64,000 nt of DNA, from contig CAIQCK010000034.1 in NCBI GenBank assembly GCA_903870275.1, positions 62,001 through 126,000 of the forward strand, given 5' to 3'. The translations under genes and the position numbers were made by a program. Origin of the DNA: an uncultured bacterium. GTDB lineage: Bacteria > Verrucomicrobiota > Verrucomicrobiia > CAIQCK01. Shown here one piece after another: positions 53,201 to 61,624 of the stretch. The notes under the pieces were generated by a model that was not told the origin of the DNA, searched no databases, and was given only the letters and a program-made list of their open reading frames with translations. The stretch's first letter is position 1, and each line of letters opens with the position of its first letter.

Positions 53201-53402
53201 ACCGAAACCGGAACCATGGAAGCAGTGGCTCCGCGAGCGCAAACCGGCGGCGATGCGTGTGACGGTGAACCTCGCCGGGAAGTTCAACGCCGACACCTGG
53301 GACCTCGACACCGGCAAACATGAGCGGCGGCGCGTCGCGTGCGGCGAGGCGATCGAACTCGGAACGAGCGATCACGACTTCGCCATCCTGCTGCAACGCT
53401 GA
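50283..53402 (+). CDS. Large multidomain clan GH-A-like glycosidase
   Basis: A 1039-residue secreted protein (signal peptide 1-20). An N-terminal beta-rich module (about 22-120) comes first, then a carbohydrate-binding-like module (about 135-285), two Ig-like domains (about 300-395 and 415-505), and a TIM barrel (about 515-850). In the barrel Y-E-L-E-N-E (Glu713) matches the acid/base position and F-L-G-E-S-S-G (Glu801) the nucleophile of GH5-type barrels. A final beta-rich tail follows. The catalytic assignment is by motif only; the substrate is unknown. ATG 50283 precedes the signal peptide. Confidence 0.78.
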   Translation: MRNILIGLLIVLSSFHPVVSAQPGGWDDPQRPYRVAVTVAKEKQPRERAFIVLPLDFAADLARLGIRGAVDSQSLRLVRDGDVPCQVRESRVEWADGPIAAGEERAYRLYFATSAKSALPTSPAALRIPDFATDTFGKGWDFRDGGFAGITSWGNRPEFIRHKVEDGVLKLDVEQDPYFIWGTMWGAESPKRTPLRLDVNRYSTLEMRIRQSVAGALWDFYGRPVGRDGLLHYEFTIHGTNWQTVRVDLRKQANWHGTLSAFRIGPAKRVKAHVEIDWIRLTPLQKAARGAVEALGSTDKTAARVTIALADSQPGAGTTQTVKVCVAEANGKPVSGQPVLLALAAGSDGTLDAESSSPSLAVSAQARRALTNGAGEVMFRYRVSRRAGAEADRLQAVAEFSAPSAANAVVAVKALAPHHYLVEPARPRVLQPGEPPLAVTATLVDKFDNPLPLGNRAVTWSASGGKLSSAKGASAVFHGNPARQWVGRVAVKDADGLSGESALISALPAGPRPNRVRLLPNGYFAADGKAWLPLGGFYANWVGLPTEDGEWDKRLSFTDASDEQVVAWLKFLKANGVTAQRFMLRTHRKNGMEPMDIGGRVNPGLFAAFLHHLDLARPFGFKFLLVLHEDYTKPCYHNRDALEKWCLPWFTGENLDALPVFQRRFVHDGDLIGDINDKYTDPDVLACQDRYARELISLVKDNPLVFGYELENEMVECPASWANHAMATVRAVDADTPLCVSHGGGGLHTADPAWWKTKTTIDFYTYHLYPHGTTSAEMDYGLATDVLTRYGRMGKPAFLGESSGDQFSYGPDRETRRWTMRDLVWFSLCNGNPGCFFWNARGSELAEFRLANEIAGRVNWTTFQRKRPAIAIRVPHPLDDDKWFRSHEGIAANAMMGRYAQHYLDCGVNFDFALDDAADYPQRADVDRFAPPEPASADFLIPPGCQLASLVRADSSEALVYVRNFAGVKLWVSPKPEPWKQWLRERKPAAMRVTVNLAGKFNADTWDLDTGKHERRRVACGEAIELGTSDHDFAILLQR

Positions 53403-53465
53403 TCACTTCCAGAATTCCGCTGGACAAAAGCGCGCCGTCCAAGGACAAGAATCGGGAGGCTTAAC

Positions 53466-53526
53466 CCCGAAAACCGAAGTTGTGCCGGCAAGGATTCCGG
53501 CGCTACGATCAACCTCGGTTTTCAGG
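53466..53526 (+). repeat. Dispersed palindromic element, copy 3
   Basis: About 61 bp; the core reads GCCGGCAAGGATTCCGGC (one change from the other copies). Ends CCCGAAAACCGAAGTT and AACCTCGGTTTTCAGG are near-perfect inverted repeats. It ends 17 bp before the next start codon, with the ribosome-binding site AGGAG just after it. Confidence 0.92.
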
Positions 53527-53543
53527 ATAACAGGAGATTCGAC

Positions 53544-55427
53544 ATGAAGAAGACGATTGGGCTTATTGTTATCGCGTCGGTTGCGCTGGCGTTCGCCGCG
53601 AGCAGCGAGGACAAGATCGCACCGAAGGCCGACGACGCGCTGGAGTTCGCGCCGCCGGACAGCGTGAAGTTCCACGGCTGGCTCGGCGAGGCGATGGCGA
53701 CTTGCAAAAAGGGACGGATGCTCGCCCAGAGCCTGCCCGATCTCATCCAGCCGTTCGCCGTGCGCGAGGAGGACCGGATGTGGCGCTGCGAGTTTTGGGG
53801 GAAGTGGTTCACCTCCGCAGCGCTGGCGTATCGCTATGACGGCGATCCGAAGCTGCGCGCGATACTCGACGAAGCCGTGAAGGGCCTCATCGCGACGCAG
53901 ACGCCGGATGGCGGCATCACCACCTACAAGACGGTGAATGAATTTTCCAACTGGGACACGTGGGGCCGCAAATACACGTTGCTCGGCCTGCTCGCCTATC
54001 ACGAGTTGACCGGCGACGCAAAGACGCTCGACGCCGCGCAACGCCACGCCGACCGCGTGCTCGGTTATTTTGGCCCCGGCAAGGCCGACATCGCCACCAA
54101 CGGCTGGTGGAACGGCATGGCCGCCAGCAGCATCCTGGAGCCGATGGTGTTGCTCTACCGCCGCACCGGCGAACCTCGCTACCTGCAATTCGCCGAATAC
54201 ATCGTCCACTCGTGGGAAGGCCCGAAAGGCCCCGACCTCGTCCGCAAGTCGCTCGACGGCATCGCGGTCTTCAAAATGTTCCCCGGCCCCGACCCAAAAC
54301 AAAAAGGCTACATGAGCGGCGGCTCCTCGAAAGCCTACGAAATGATGTCGTGCTATGAGGGCCTCGTGGAACTTCACCGCGTCACCGGCGAGCCGAAATA
54401 TCTCGAAGCGGCTAAAAAGGTCTTCGCCAGCATCCGCGACACGGAGATCACGGTCATCGGTTCCGGTTCCAGTTGGGAGCGGTGGTGCAACGGCCGCGTC
54501 CGCCAGGCCGAGCCGGTGCCGGAGTGGATGGAAACCTGCGTGACCGTCACGTGGCTGAAGTTCGCCGCGCAACTGTTGCGCGCCACCGGCGATCCGCTCT
54601 ACGCCGACGAGATCGAGCGCAGCGCCTACAACCCCCTGCTGGCGGCGCAGAAGGACGACGGCACGTGGTGGTGCCACTACAACCCGCTCGAAGGCCAGCG
54701 CGAAGCGGCGCCGGAGCATTGCAAGATGCACCAGAACTGCTGCGTCGCCAACGGCCCGCGCGGATTGAACCTGCTGCCAACACTCGCGGTGATGAGCGGT
54801 AAAGGCGGCCCCGTCATCAATTTCTACGAGCCGGCGACGGCGGTGTGCAGCAAAACACGGCTCGACATCAAATCCGACTACCCGCGCGCAAACGTCGTGG
54901 ACATCACCGTGCGTCCGTCAGCGGCGAAGGAGTTTACGTTGAGTCTGCGCATCCCCGCCTGGAGCCGGGCGACGAAACTGGAAGTGAACGGCAAGCTCGT
55001 GCAAGACGTGCAGCCCGGCAGTTACACGCGGCTGTCGCGGACGTGGAAGCCCGGCGACAGAATCCGTCTCACGCTGGATTTCACCGTCCACTGCGAAAAA
55101 GAGCCGGGCGGCTCCGGCCGCGTGGCGATCACGCGAGGGCCAGTCGTGTTCGCGCTGGACAAGCGGCTGGCGAAGCCAGCCGCCGGCAACGGCGTGGTCG
55201 TAGCCGACGCGAGTGGCGCTGTCAAAGCAACCGTCGTCAGAGCCAAGGGCACGCGCATGGCACTCGACGTGCCGTTCGACGTTGGCGGCAAGAAGACGAT
55301 GCTGCGCTTTTGCGATTACGCCTCCGCCGGCCACACGTGGGGCGAGGACTCCACGCTGCGCGTCTGGCTGCCGCAGCCGCTGGATCTGGCGAAGCCGTTC
55401 GAGGGCATCGTGCCGATGAAGCGGTAG
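53544..55427 (+). CDS. DUF1680 / GH127-type beta-L-arabinofuranosidase (second copy)
   Basis: A 627-residue secreted enzyme (signal peptide 1-19). Zinc/nucleophile residues: Glu330 and Cys332 in M-E-T-C-V, and Cys399-Cys400 in Q-N-C-C-V. The alpha/alpha barrel precedes this site and the beta-sandwich follows (F-T-L-S-L-R-I-P-A-W). Only the catalytic core resembles the copy at 45435, so this is a different subgroup with perhaps different linkage specificity. The start has an AGGAG site 7 bases upstream. Confidence 0.9.
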   Translation: MKKTIGLIVIASVALAFAASSEDKIAPKADDALEFAPPDSVKFHGWLGEAMATCKKGRMLAQSLPDLIQPFAVREEDRMWRCEFWGKWFTSAALAYRYDGDPKLRAILDEAVKGLIATQTPDGGITTYKTVNEFSNWDTWGRKYTLLGLLAYHELTGDAKTLDAAQRHADRVLGYFGPGKADIATNGWWNGMAASSILEPMVLLYRRTGEPRYLQFAEYIVHSWEGPKGPDLVRKSLDGIAVFKMFPGPDPKQKGYMSGGSSKAYEMMSCYEGLVELHRVTGEPKYLEAAKKVFASIRDTEITVIGSGSSWERWCNGRVRQAEPVPEWMETCVTVTWLKFAAQLLRATGDPLYADEIERSAYNPLLAAQKDDGTWWCHYNPLEGQREAAPEHCKMHQNCCVANGPRGLNLLPTLAVMSGKGGPVINFYEPATAVCSKTRLDIKSDYPRANVVDITVRPSAAKEFTLSLRIPAWSRATKLEVNGKLVQDVQPGSYTRLSRTWKPGDRIRLTLDFTVHCEKEPGGSGRVAITRGPVVFALDKRLAKPAAGNGVVVADASGAVKATVVRAKGTRMALDVPFDVGGKKTMLRFCDYASAGHTWGEDSTLRVWLPQPLDLAKPFEGIVPMKR

Positions 55428-55444
55428 CGGCGGCTGCGCCGCCG
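55428..55444 (+). terminator. GC-rich hairpin after the arabinofuranosidase gene
   Basis: CGGCGG and CCGCCG form a 6-base stem with loop CTGCG directly after the stop codon. There is no T-tract, so rho-independent termination is doubtful. Confidence 0.3.
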
Positions 55445-55503
55445 TGGCCGTGTTTTCGGCGCTTGACGCAAGCCCGCCCAGCGGCGTAAGCTGCGGTCGT
55501 TTT

Positions 55504-55519
55504 ACGTATCAAAATACGT
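55504..55519. promoter_or_regulatory. Palindrome upstream of the IclR gene, candidate operator
   Basis: ACGTAT and ATACGT are perfect 6-base arms around CAAA, in a local AT-rich patch within otherwise GC-rich DNA. It lies 34 bp upstream of the IclR-family start codon, a typical place for an autoregulatory site. Regulator binding is inferred only from position and symmetry. Confidence 0.5.
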
Positions 55520-55552
55520 TTGTCTAATAAAATTGATGCGCGGCGTTATTCC

Positions 55553-56377
55553 ATGACAACCCAACGCCCCTCCAGCCGGAACAAATACGCCGTGCCCGCG
55601 GTGGAACAGATGCTGGACATCGTCGAACACCTCGCACAGAACCACCGCAGCTACGGCATCACCGAACTGGCCCGCAAACTGGACATCTCCACCAACGGCG
55701 TGTTCCGCATTTTGAAATGCCTCACCGAACGCGGTTACGCCGAGGCGGACCCGGAGGGCGGCTACCGGCTCGGCACCAAGTTCTTCACACTCGGCATGCA
55801 GCTTTACGCGCGCTTCGACCTGCGCCGCCGCGCACGGCCGCATCTGGACCGGCTGTGCGAGCAGTCGGGCGAGACGGCACAGCTCTACGCGCTGCAAAAA
55901 GACCACGCGCTGGTGCTAGACTGTGTGACGCCCTCGGCCAGTTCGTTCATCCAAGTGCTGCCCGGCAGCCGGATGGAGATTCATGCCAGCGCGTTCAGCA
56001 AGGCCGTGCTGGCATTTCTGCCGGAGGCCGAGGCGCGCCGCCGGCTGCCGCGCAAGCTGGCCGCGCTGACGCCGCACACCGTCACCGACCCGGCAAAACT
56101 CCTTCGCGAACTGGCGCAGACACGTCGCAGCGGGCTGGCCTATGATCGCGAAGGCTACACGCTCGGTATTTATTGCGTCGGCGCGCCGGTGTTCGATGTC
56201 AACGGCGACCCGGTGGCCGGCGTCGGCGTCACGGGACTGGTGAGCCTTTTTCATCCGGAGACGCAGTCTTCGCTGGAGCAGACCGTCCTTGCGTGCGCCG
56301 AGCGCATTTCGCGCGACATCGGCTACGAAGGCGGCCGGTTTGAAAATTTCAAAAAACAACGGAGGTCCGCGCGATGA
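55553..56377 (+). CDS. IclR family transcriptional regulator
   Basis: A 274-residue DNA-binding regulator. The winged helix (about residues 15-75) has Y-G-I-T-E-L-A-R-K-L-D-I-S-T-N-G-V-F-R-I-L-K as helix-turn-helix. The effector domain (about 90-260) contains G-S-R-M-E-I-H-A-S-A-F-S-K-A-V-L-A-F near 140 and G-V-G-V-T-G-L near 230. IclR proteins usually sense small carboxylates or sugars and control adjacent catabolic genes; here the glycosidase and HzsA-like genes follow. ATG 55553 was chosen over an upstream TTG. Its stop overlaps the next small reading frame (ATGA). Confidence 0.93.
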   Translation: MTTQRPSSRNKYAVPAVEQMLDIVEHLAQNHRSYGITELARKLDISTNGVFRILKCLTERGYAEADPEGGYRLGTKFFTLGMQLYARFDLRRRARPHLDRLCEQSGETAQLYALQKDHALVLDCVTPSASSFIQVLPGSRMEIHASAFSKAVLAFLPEAEARRRLPRKLAALTPHTVTDPAKLLRELAQTRRSGLAYDREGYTLGIYCVGAPVFDVNGDPVAGVGVTGLVSLFHPETQSSLEQTVLACAERISRDIGYEGGRFENFKKQRRSAR

Positions 56378-56544
56378 AAACGGACTCGAAGGGGATGACG
56401 CGCCGGACATTCCTTGCTGTATCATTCGCTCATCGCGACGCGCACCGGCCGGAGTTCGGCCCGGTCGGCGGTCCGGGCAACCTGGCATTCATCGAAGCCG
56501 GCAGTTTGCTGCGACCGGGTCACGGGATTTTCAACGAGTTCTGA
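56374..56544 (+). CDS. Small ORF starting like a Tat signal, possible gene remnant
   Basis: A 56-codon frame coupled to the IclR gene by an ATGA overlap, with GGAGG about 9 bases upstream of its ATG. The start M-K-T-D-S-K-G-M-T-R-R-T-F-L-A-V-S looks like a Tat leader, but the hydrophobic part is cut off and the remaining 39 residues are Gly/Pro-rich and unrecognised. It may be the 5' stump of a deleted Tat-exported oxidoreductase, or a leader peptide. Confidence 0.45.
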   Translation: MKTDSKGMTRRTFLAVSFAHRDAHRPEFGPVGGPGNLAFIEAGSLLRPGHGIFNEF

Positions 56545-56551
56545 CCATGTC

Positions 56552-58699
56552 ATGAAACACGCCATCACGCGCATCGCCGCCCTGCTGTTGGCTCCACTGG
56601 CCTCGCTCCACGCCGCCGACACGCCGCAATCGGTCGCCACCGAACGACCGCAAGTGCAGGCCAACTGTAACGGCGTCCCGATCAAACGATTCGGATTCTG
56701 CTGGGTGCTCGGCGAGGCACCCAACCTGCTCGACGACGTGCCGCTCCAGAGGGGAAACACCGCGCCGCGGGTGAAGGTCCATCCCAAAAACAGCAGCCAG
56801 ATCAAGCGCAACTACCTCGGCGTGACGACGACACGCATGCCGCGAACCACCGAGAACGACTACCTGCCGGTCGAGGCCATCCATCTGATTGACGGCAACC
56901 TCCAGACCTGCTGGCTGAGCCACGGCCAGTCGCGACCCGACGTGCAACCGGTGTGGATCCGGATTGACCTGCCCGTGGAACGTTCCATTGACCGCGTGGT
57001 GCTGCGGAAACGCCCGCCCTCCGACCAACGGCGCAACTCGCAAGGCTGGGGGCCGACACGCGGTGCGGTGGAGGTGGGGCGTGGCATGCCAGCCACGCTC
57101 ACCATCAAAACAAGCTGCGATAGCCGCGAATGGACGACCGTGTTCGAGGGACCGACGGATGATGTACCGGAAAAAACCGACTGCGAGTTTCGCTTCGCCG
57201 CCCGCCCGGTGAAGCAAATCTGGATCACCGCCGGCAAGTTGCCGCTGGTGGAAAACATCCTGTATGCGTTTTCGCTGGCCGAGGTGGAAGTCTATGATCC
57301 GGCCGGCCGGAACGTGGCGCTGGCCACCTGCGGCACGGGCATCACAGTGAGTTCCACACACCACGGCCCCGGCATGGAACTGGCTTCCCACCGTTGGTAT
57401 TGGCCGTTGCATTACGACGCGGGTTTCAAATGGGCGCGCATCGGTTACCACGACGATCCGATCAACTGGCATTGGGTGGAAAAGCAGAAAGGCGTGTTGA
57501 AGATTGACCCCGAGACCGACGCCGCCGTCACAGAACTGGTATCCAACGGCGTCGAAATCGTGATGTCGCTCAATTTCGGCAACCGCCTGTATTCGGGTCC
57601 TGCCGGGCGTGCGCTCCCGCAGCTCTGGGAATGGAACTACGACCCGCCCGCGCCGCCGACCACTCCCGAGGCGCTGGCCGCCTGGACGCGCTACGTGGAG
57701 TTCATGGTCCAACACTTTCGCGGCCGGGTAAAACATTTTGAAATCTGGAACGAGTGGAACATTTCCTGTTATTGGGGCGCCCAGCCGAGCGTGGAACACT
57801 ATCTGGCCGTCGCACGCGCGGCCATTCCCGTGATCCGCAAGCATGCGCCCGAAGCCCGGATCATGATGGGTTCCTGGGCGGGCTTTCCTCACGGCATCAG
57901 CACGTGGACTCCCGCCCAGATGGCCGAGCGTGAAAAACAAACCCTCTACCTGGCCGCCACGCGCGAGTTGGCTCGCGAGGTGGACGAGATCGGCTGGCAC
58001 CCTTTTTACCAGACCGATCCTGAACACTTGCAGCACTATACGGCCGATGTGCGGGCGTTACAGCAGTGGCTTCGCCACGTCGGGTTCGGCGGGCACTGCA
58101 TGGTCACTGAATGGAACTACAGCGCCCTGTATCCACCGCTCACCGAGCAGGAGGCCCAACGCGCGTGGTGCGGCGGGTTCAAGGCCACCGAGATCGAGAA
58201 GGCCAAGTATGTCGCCCAGGTCTTCACGCGTCACACGGCGCTGGATCTGGAATCGTTCTTCTGCGAGATGTATTTTCCGTATTTTGCCATGCTCGACCTG
58301 AGCTTGCTGCGGCGGTCCTTCGACGCCGACCCCATTTCGCCGCTCCAGCCGCAGGCGGCCTATTACGTCACGCGCAACCTCGCCACGATGCTCGACGGAC
58401 TGGAACCGGGCGCGTTGGATTACTCGCTCGATGGCGCGCCGCCGAACCTCGAAGCGTTCGCCCTAAAGGCGTCCGACGGTTCCGCCCTCGCCCTCTGGAT
58501 CAGCGGCCACGCCAAAGACCACTGCGACGGCGTCGCCGTTGACGTGCACCTCAAATCGCCCTGTCGCAAAGCGACCGCCTACGATCCCCTGAACGGCGTC
58601 AGCCAGGAACTCTCTGTCGAGCAAATCGGCGAAACGTCGCTGCTCAAGGGAGTGCTTGTGCGCGACTGGCCCCTCGTGATCCGGCTTTTCGATCACTAA
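56552..58699 (+). CDS. Secreted clan GH-A glycosidase with discoidin-like domain (GH39-like)
   Basis: A 715-residue protein, signal peptide 1-22. An F5/8-type (discoidin-like) domain (about 95-250; I-D-G-N-L-Q-T-C-W near 115) precedes the TIM barrel (about 270-620). F-E-I-W-N-E-W-N (Glu401) is the likely acid/base and M-V-T-E-W-N-Y (Glu520) the nucleophile. A C-terminal beta-sandwich follows. The W-N-E and T-E-W-N motifs suit GH39/GH79-like enzymes. ATG 56552 directly precedes the signal peptide. Confidence 0.8.
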   Translation: MKHAITRIAALLLAPLASLHAADTPQSVATERPQVQANCNGVPIKRFGFCWVLGEAPNLLDDVPLQRGNTAPRVKVHPKNSSQIKRNYLGVTTTRMPRTTENDYLPVEAIHLIDGNLQTCWLSHGQSRPDVQPVWIRIDLPVERSIDRVVLRKRPPSDQRRNSQGWGPTRGAVEVGRGMPATLTIKTSCDSREWTTVFEGPTDDVPEKTDCEFRFAARPVKQIWITAGKLPLVENILYAFSLAEVEVYDPAGRNVALATCGTGITVSSTHHGPGMELASHRWYWPLHYDAGFKWARIGYHDDPINWHWVEKQKGVLKIDPETDAAVTELVSNGVEIVMSLNFGNRLYSGPAGRALPQLWEWNYDPPAPPTTPEALAAWTRYVEFMVQHFRGRVKHFEIWNEWNISCYWGAQPSVEHYLAVARAAIPVIRKHAPEARIMMGSWAGFPHGISTWTPAQMAEREKQTLYLAATRELAREVDEIGWHPFYQTDPEHLQHYTADVRALQQWLRHVGFGGHCMVTEWNYSALYPPLTEQEAQRAWCGGFKATEIEKAKYVAQVFTRHTALDLESFFCEMYFPYFAMLDLSLLRRSFDADPISPLQPQAAYYVTRNLATMLDGLEPGALDYSLDGAPPNLEAFALKASDGSALALWISGHAKDHCDGVAVDVHLKSPCRKATAYDPLNGVSQELSVEQIGETSLLKGVLVRDWPLVIRLFDH

Positions 58700-58709
58700 A
58701 AGAAAGATC

Positions 58710-61616
58710 ATGAAGCCTCTCCTCAGATCACTCTTCCCCATGATCGCCCTGTGGCTGGCCCCGCACGCCATCGCAGCGCCGGCGCCTTCCACGCAGCCGG
58801 GCGATCCCATCACGTTGCTCGCGTATCGCGAGGCCGAATGGTATGGCTCCACTTTCTGGAGCGGACCGGATTGGACGCGCGTTGGCAAAAACTGGCAGCA
58901 CCCCGGCGAGAACACGCCGAGCGTGCGCCGCTTCACCGCGCCGCGCGACGGACAAGTCACCATCAGCGGGCACGTTTTCAAGCTGCATCTCAACGGTGAC
59001 GGCATCCGCGCCGTCATCCGCCACAACGAGCGCGAAATCTGGAAGGCGGAGATCGAGGGTAAGGACGACAAGGGCGTCGAGCCGCGGTTGACGCTCAAGG
59101 TGAAGAAGGGCGACGCGCTACGGTTCATCATCCACAAACGCGGCACCATCGCCTGTGACACCACCGGCTGGGACCCGGTCGTCACCTACGCCGACGGCGA
59201 ACGGTTTCAGGCGTCGCTATCTTTCGCCGCGAACACGCAGGGCGCAGGCGGTTGGTTTTACGAGATGCTCGGCAAGGGTGACGCGCCGCTGCGCAGGCCC
59301 GTGGCGCCGGTTCCATCCGAACTGAAACAGGAATTGACGCGCCTCGCCGGCTCGCTTGCGCCGGCAACCGATCCTGACCTGCTCTTGCTGGCGCTCGAGG
59401 AATGGTGGCGCGACGACAAAATGACCGACACGCCGCCGTCCTATGCCGCCGCCATCAAGGATCACTTCGAACGCGCGCAGAAGCTCGTCGCAGAATTCGG
59501 AGACAGGCTAAAGCCTGAACTCCAGCGAGCCGCTGTCAACGCGCCAGCGGTTGGAGTTCAAGCTTCAGCTTGTTCCAACCTGGTGAAGCTGCGCTCGCTT
59601 TACCTCCAGATTCGTTTGCTCAAGCGCGAGGTCGCGCTCGGCAATCCTCTCCTGAACTTCAACCAACTGCTCTTCTGCAAGCGCGCACAGCCGAGCTACA
59701 GCCATCTGGTCGGCCAGTATTTCGGCTGGCGCCAACGGCCCGGCGGCGGACTGTTCGTGCTGGAAAACCCCGGCCGTTCGATGGCCGTGCGCGACCTGGC
59801 GGGCGCGCAACTCCCCGCAGGCAGTTGCCTCGAACCGTGCGTCTCCTTCGACGCCCGGCGCATCGCGTTTTCGTTTGTCGCGTGCCCGCCAAAAACGCCG
59901 GATTCAAAAACGCTGCCGGTCAACGAGGACGGTCCCGCCGAGGCGTACTTCCACCTCTACGAAATCGGCGCCGACGGCGCCGGTCTGCGCCAGCTCACGG
60001 ACGGCTGCTACGACGACATGATGCCGTGCTACCTGCCCGACGGCGGCATCGCGTTTGTCTCCACGCGACGGCGCGGTTACTCGCGCTGTTTCGGGCCAAA
60101 CTTCAGCAACCGCTGGCACAGCTACACGCTTCACCGCGTCAACGCCGACGGCAGCGGGCTGCGCATCCTCTCGCTCAACGACGTCAGCGAATGGTTCCCG
60201 TCAGTGGCGCACGACGGGCAGATTCTGTTCGCGCGTTGGGACTACATTGACCGCGACGCCGTCACGCACCAGAACCTCTGGGCGGTGCGGCCCAACGGCA
60301 CCAGCCCGGCCGCCGTCTGGGGCAACGCGACGCCCAAACCGCATTGCACGTTTCAGGCGAAACCGATTCCCGGCAGCCAGAAGATCGTGTTCATCGCCTC
60401 GGCGCATCACGCGGTCACCGGCGGGCCGGTCTGCGTGCTCGATCCGGCCGTGGACCCGAACAGCCAGGCGGCGATTACGCGCATCACGCCGGGGCCGTAT
60501 CCGGAGGCGGAGTCGAGCCGCATCGAGGAATACTACGCGTCACCGTGGCCCCTGTCGGAAAAATATTTCCTCGTCGCCTACAGCCCGGCGCGGCTGGTGT
60601 TCGAGGGCGAGCACATGCACAACCCGAATCCCGACAACGCGCTTGGCCTTTACCTTCTCGACGCGGCCGGCAACCGCGAGTTGCTTTACCGCGACGCGAA
60701 ACTCGGCTGCGTCAGCCCGATGCCGCTCGCGCCGCGGCCCGCGCCGCCGGTGTTGCCGAGCGCGCTGGCCGGCGACCCGTCCGCGGACGGCGAGGTGCTC
60801 GTGACGGACATTTACCGGGGCCTTGACGGCGTGCCGCGCGGCGCGGTCAAAGAGTTGCGCGTTGTCCAGATTTTCCCGAAGTCCACCTGGATCGCCAACT
60901 CGCCGCGCATCGGCGTGGCCGGCGAGGAAAACGCGCGCGCCATCCTCGGCACGGTGCCGGTCGCGGAGGACGGCTCGGCGCATTTCGTTTTGCCGGCGCA
61001 CAAACCGATCCTGTTCCAGGCGCTCGACAGGAACGGATTTGCATTGCAGACAATGCGCTCGACGACCTACGTCCAGCCGGGCGAGCGCGTCTCCTGCGTC
61101 GGTTGTCACGAGCATCGCATGTCGGCGCCGCCGAAGCCGGCTGCGGGCGTGCCGCTGGCGATGCGCCGGCCGGCGTCGCGCATCGAGCCGGGCGAACTGG
61201 GAGGCCGGCCGTTTTCATTCGTGGAGGTGGTGCAGCCGGTGCTCGATCGCCGTTGTGTGCAATGCCACGGCGGCGGCAAGACCGAAAAGGGCGTCAATCT
61301 TACCGCGCAGCCGCAGGACGGCTTCACCAAATCCTATTGGTCCCTCTGCGGCGACGCGGCCGCCGGTCTGGTGCCGCGGTTCGCGCAACGCAACCAGATC
61401 CAGACCACGCCGGTGGGCGGCGTCCACGGCGCGCTTGGCAGCCGGTTGATGAAGTTGTTGCGCGGTGGCCATCACGGTGCGACGCTCGGCGACGACGACC
61501 TGCGCCGCCTGGCGGCCTGGATGGATTGCAACGCGATTTTCTACGGCGCCTACGACCCCGCGTCGCAGGCGAAACAACTGGCTGGCGAGCGCATCACGAT
61601 GCCTGAGATTCAATAA
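58710..61616 (+). CDS. HzsA-like diheme cytochrome/propeller protein
   Basis: A 968-residue secreted protein (signal peptide 1-22). An N-terminal NPCBM-like module (about 30-190) and a helical linker come first. A TolB-like propeller follows (about 330-700) with D-G-G-I-A-F-V-S-T-R-R. Then a region with C-V-G-C-H (near 796) and C-V-Q-C-H (near 849) carries two c-type heme sites. This layout matches proteins named HzsA-related (hydrazine synthase alpha middle domain), which are widespread in PVC bacteria without anammox and have no proven function. A palindromic repeat is embedded in frame at 59504-59572. Confidence 0.85.
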   Translation: MKPLLRSLFPMIALWLAPHAIAAPAPSTQPGDPITLLAYREAEWYGSTFWSGPDWTRVGKNWQHPGENTPSVRRFTAPRDGQVTISGHVFKLHLNGDGIRAVIRHNEREIWKAEIEGKDDKGVEPRLTLKVKKGDALRFIIHKRGTIACDTTGWDPVVTYADGERFQASLSFAANTQGAGGWFYEMLGKGDAPLRRPVAPVPSELKQELTRLAGSLAPATDPDLLLLALEEWWRDDKMTDTPPSYAAAIKDHFERAQKLVAEFGDRLKPELQRAAVNAPAVGVQASACSNLVKLRSLYLQIRLLKREVALGNPLLNFNQLLFCKRAQPSYSHLVGQYFGWRQRPGGGLFVLENPGRSMAVRDLAGAQLPAGSCLEPCVSFDARRIAFSFVACPPKTPDSKTLPVNEDGPAEAYFHLYEIGADGAGLRQLTDGCYDDMMPCYLPDGGIAFVSTRRRGYSRCFGPNFSNRWHSYTLHRVNADGSGLRILSLNDVSEWFPSVAHDGQILFARWDYIDRDAVTHQNLWAVRPNGTSPAAVWGNATPKPHCTFQAKPIPGSQKIVFIASAHHAVTGGPVCVLDPAVDPNSQAAITRITPGPYPEAESSRIEEYYASPWPLSEKYFLVAYSPARLVFEGEHMHNPNPDNALGLYLLDAAGNRELLYRDAKLGCVSPMPLAPRPAPPVLPSALAGDPSADGEVLVTDIYRGLDGVPRGAVKELRVVQIFPKSTWIANSPRIGVAGEENARAILGTVPVAEDGSAHFVLPAHKPILFQALDRNGFALQTMRSTTYVQPGERVSCVGCHEHRMSAPPKPAAGVPLAMRRPASRIEPGELGGRPFSFVEVVQPVLDRRCVQCHGGGKTEKGVNLTAQPQDGFTKSYWSLCGDAAAGLVPRFAQRNQIQTTPVGGVHGALGSRLMKLLRGGHHGATLGDDDLRRLAAWMDCNAIFYGAYDPASQAKQLAGERITMPEIQ
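59504..59572. repeat. Palindromic element embedded in the HzsA-like gene
   Basis: Left arm 59504-59524 (begins CAGGCTAAAGCCTG) and right arm 59552-59572 (begins TGGAGTTCAAGC) are inverted repeats of 21 bases with 3 mismatches. Inside them CCGCTG (59530-59535) pairs with CAGCGG (59545-59550). It is translated as R-L-K-P-E-L-Q-R then G-V-Q-A-S-A-C-S without breaking the frame. Confidence 0.8.
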
Positions 61617-61624
61617 GCGACATT

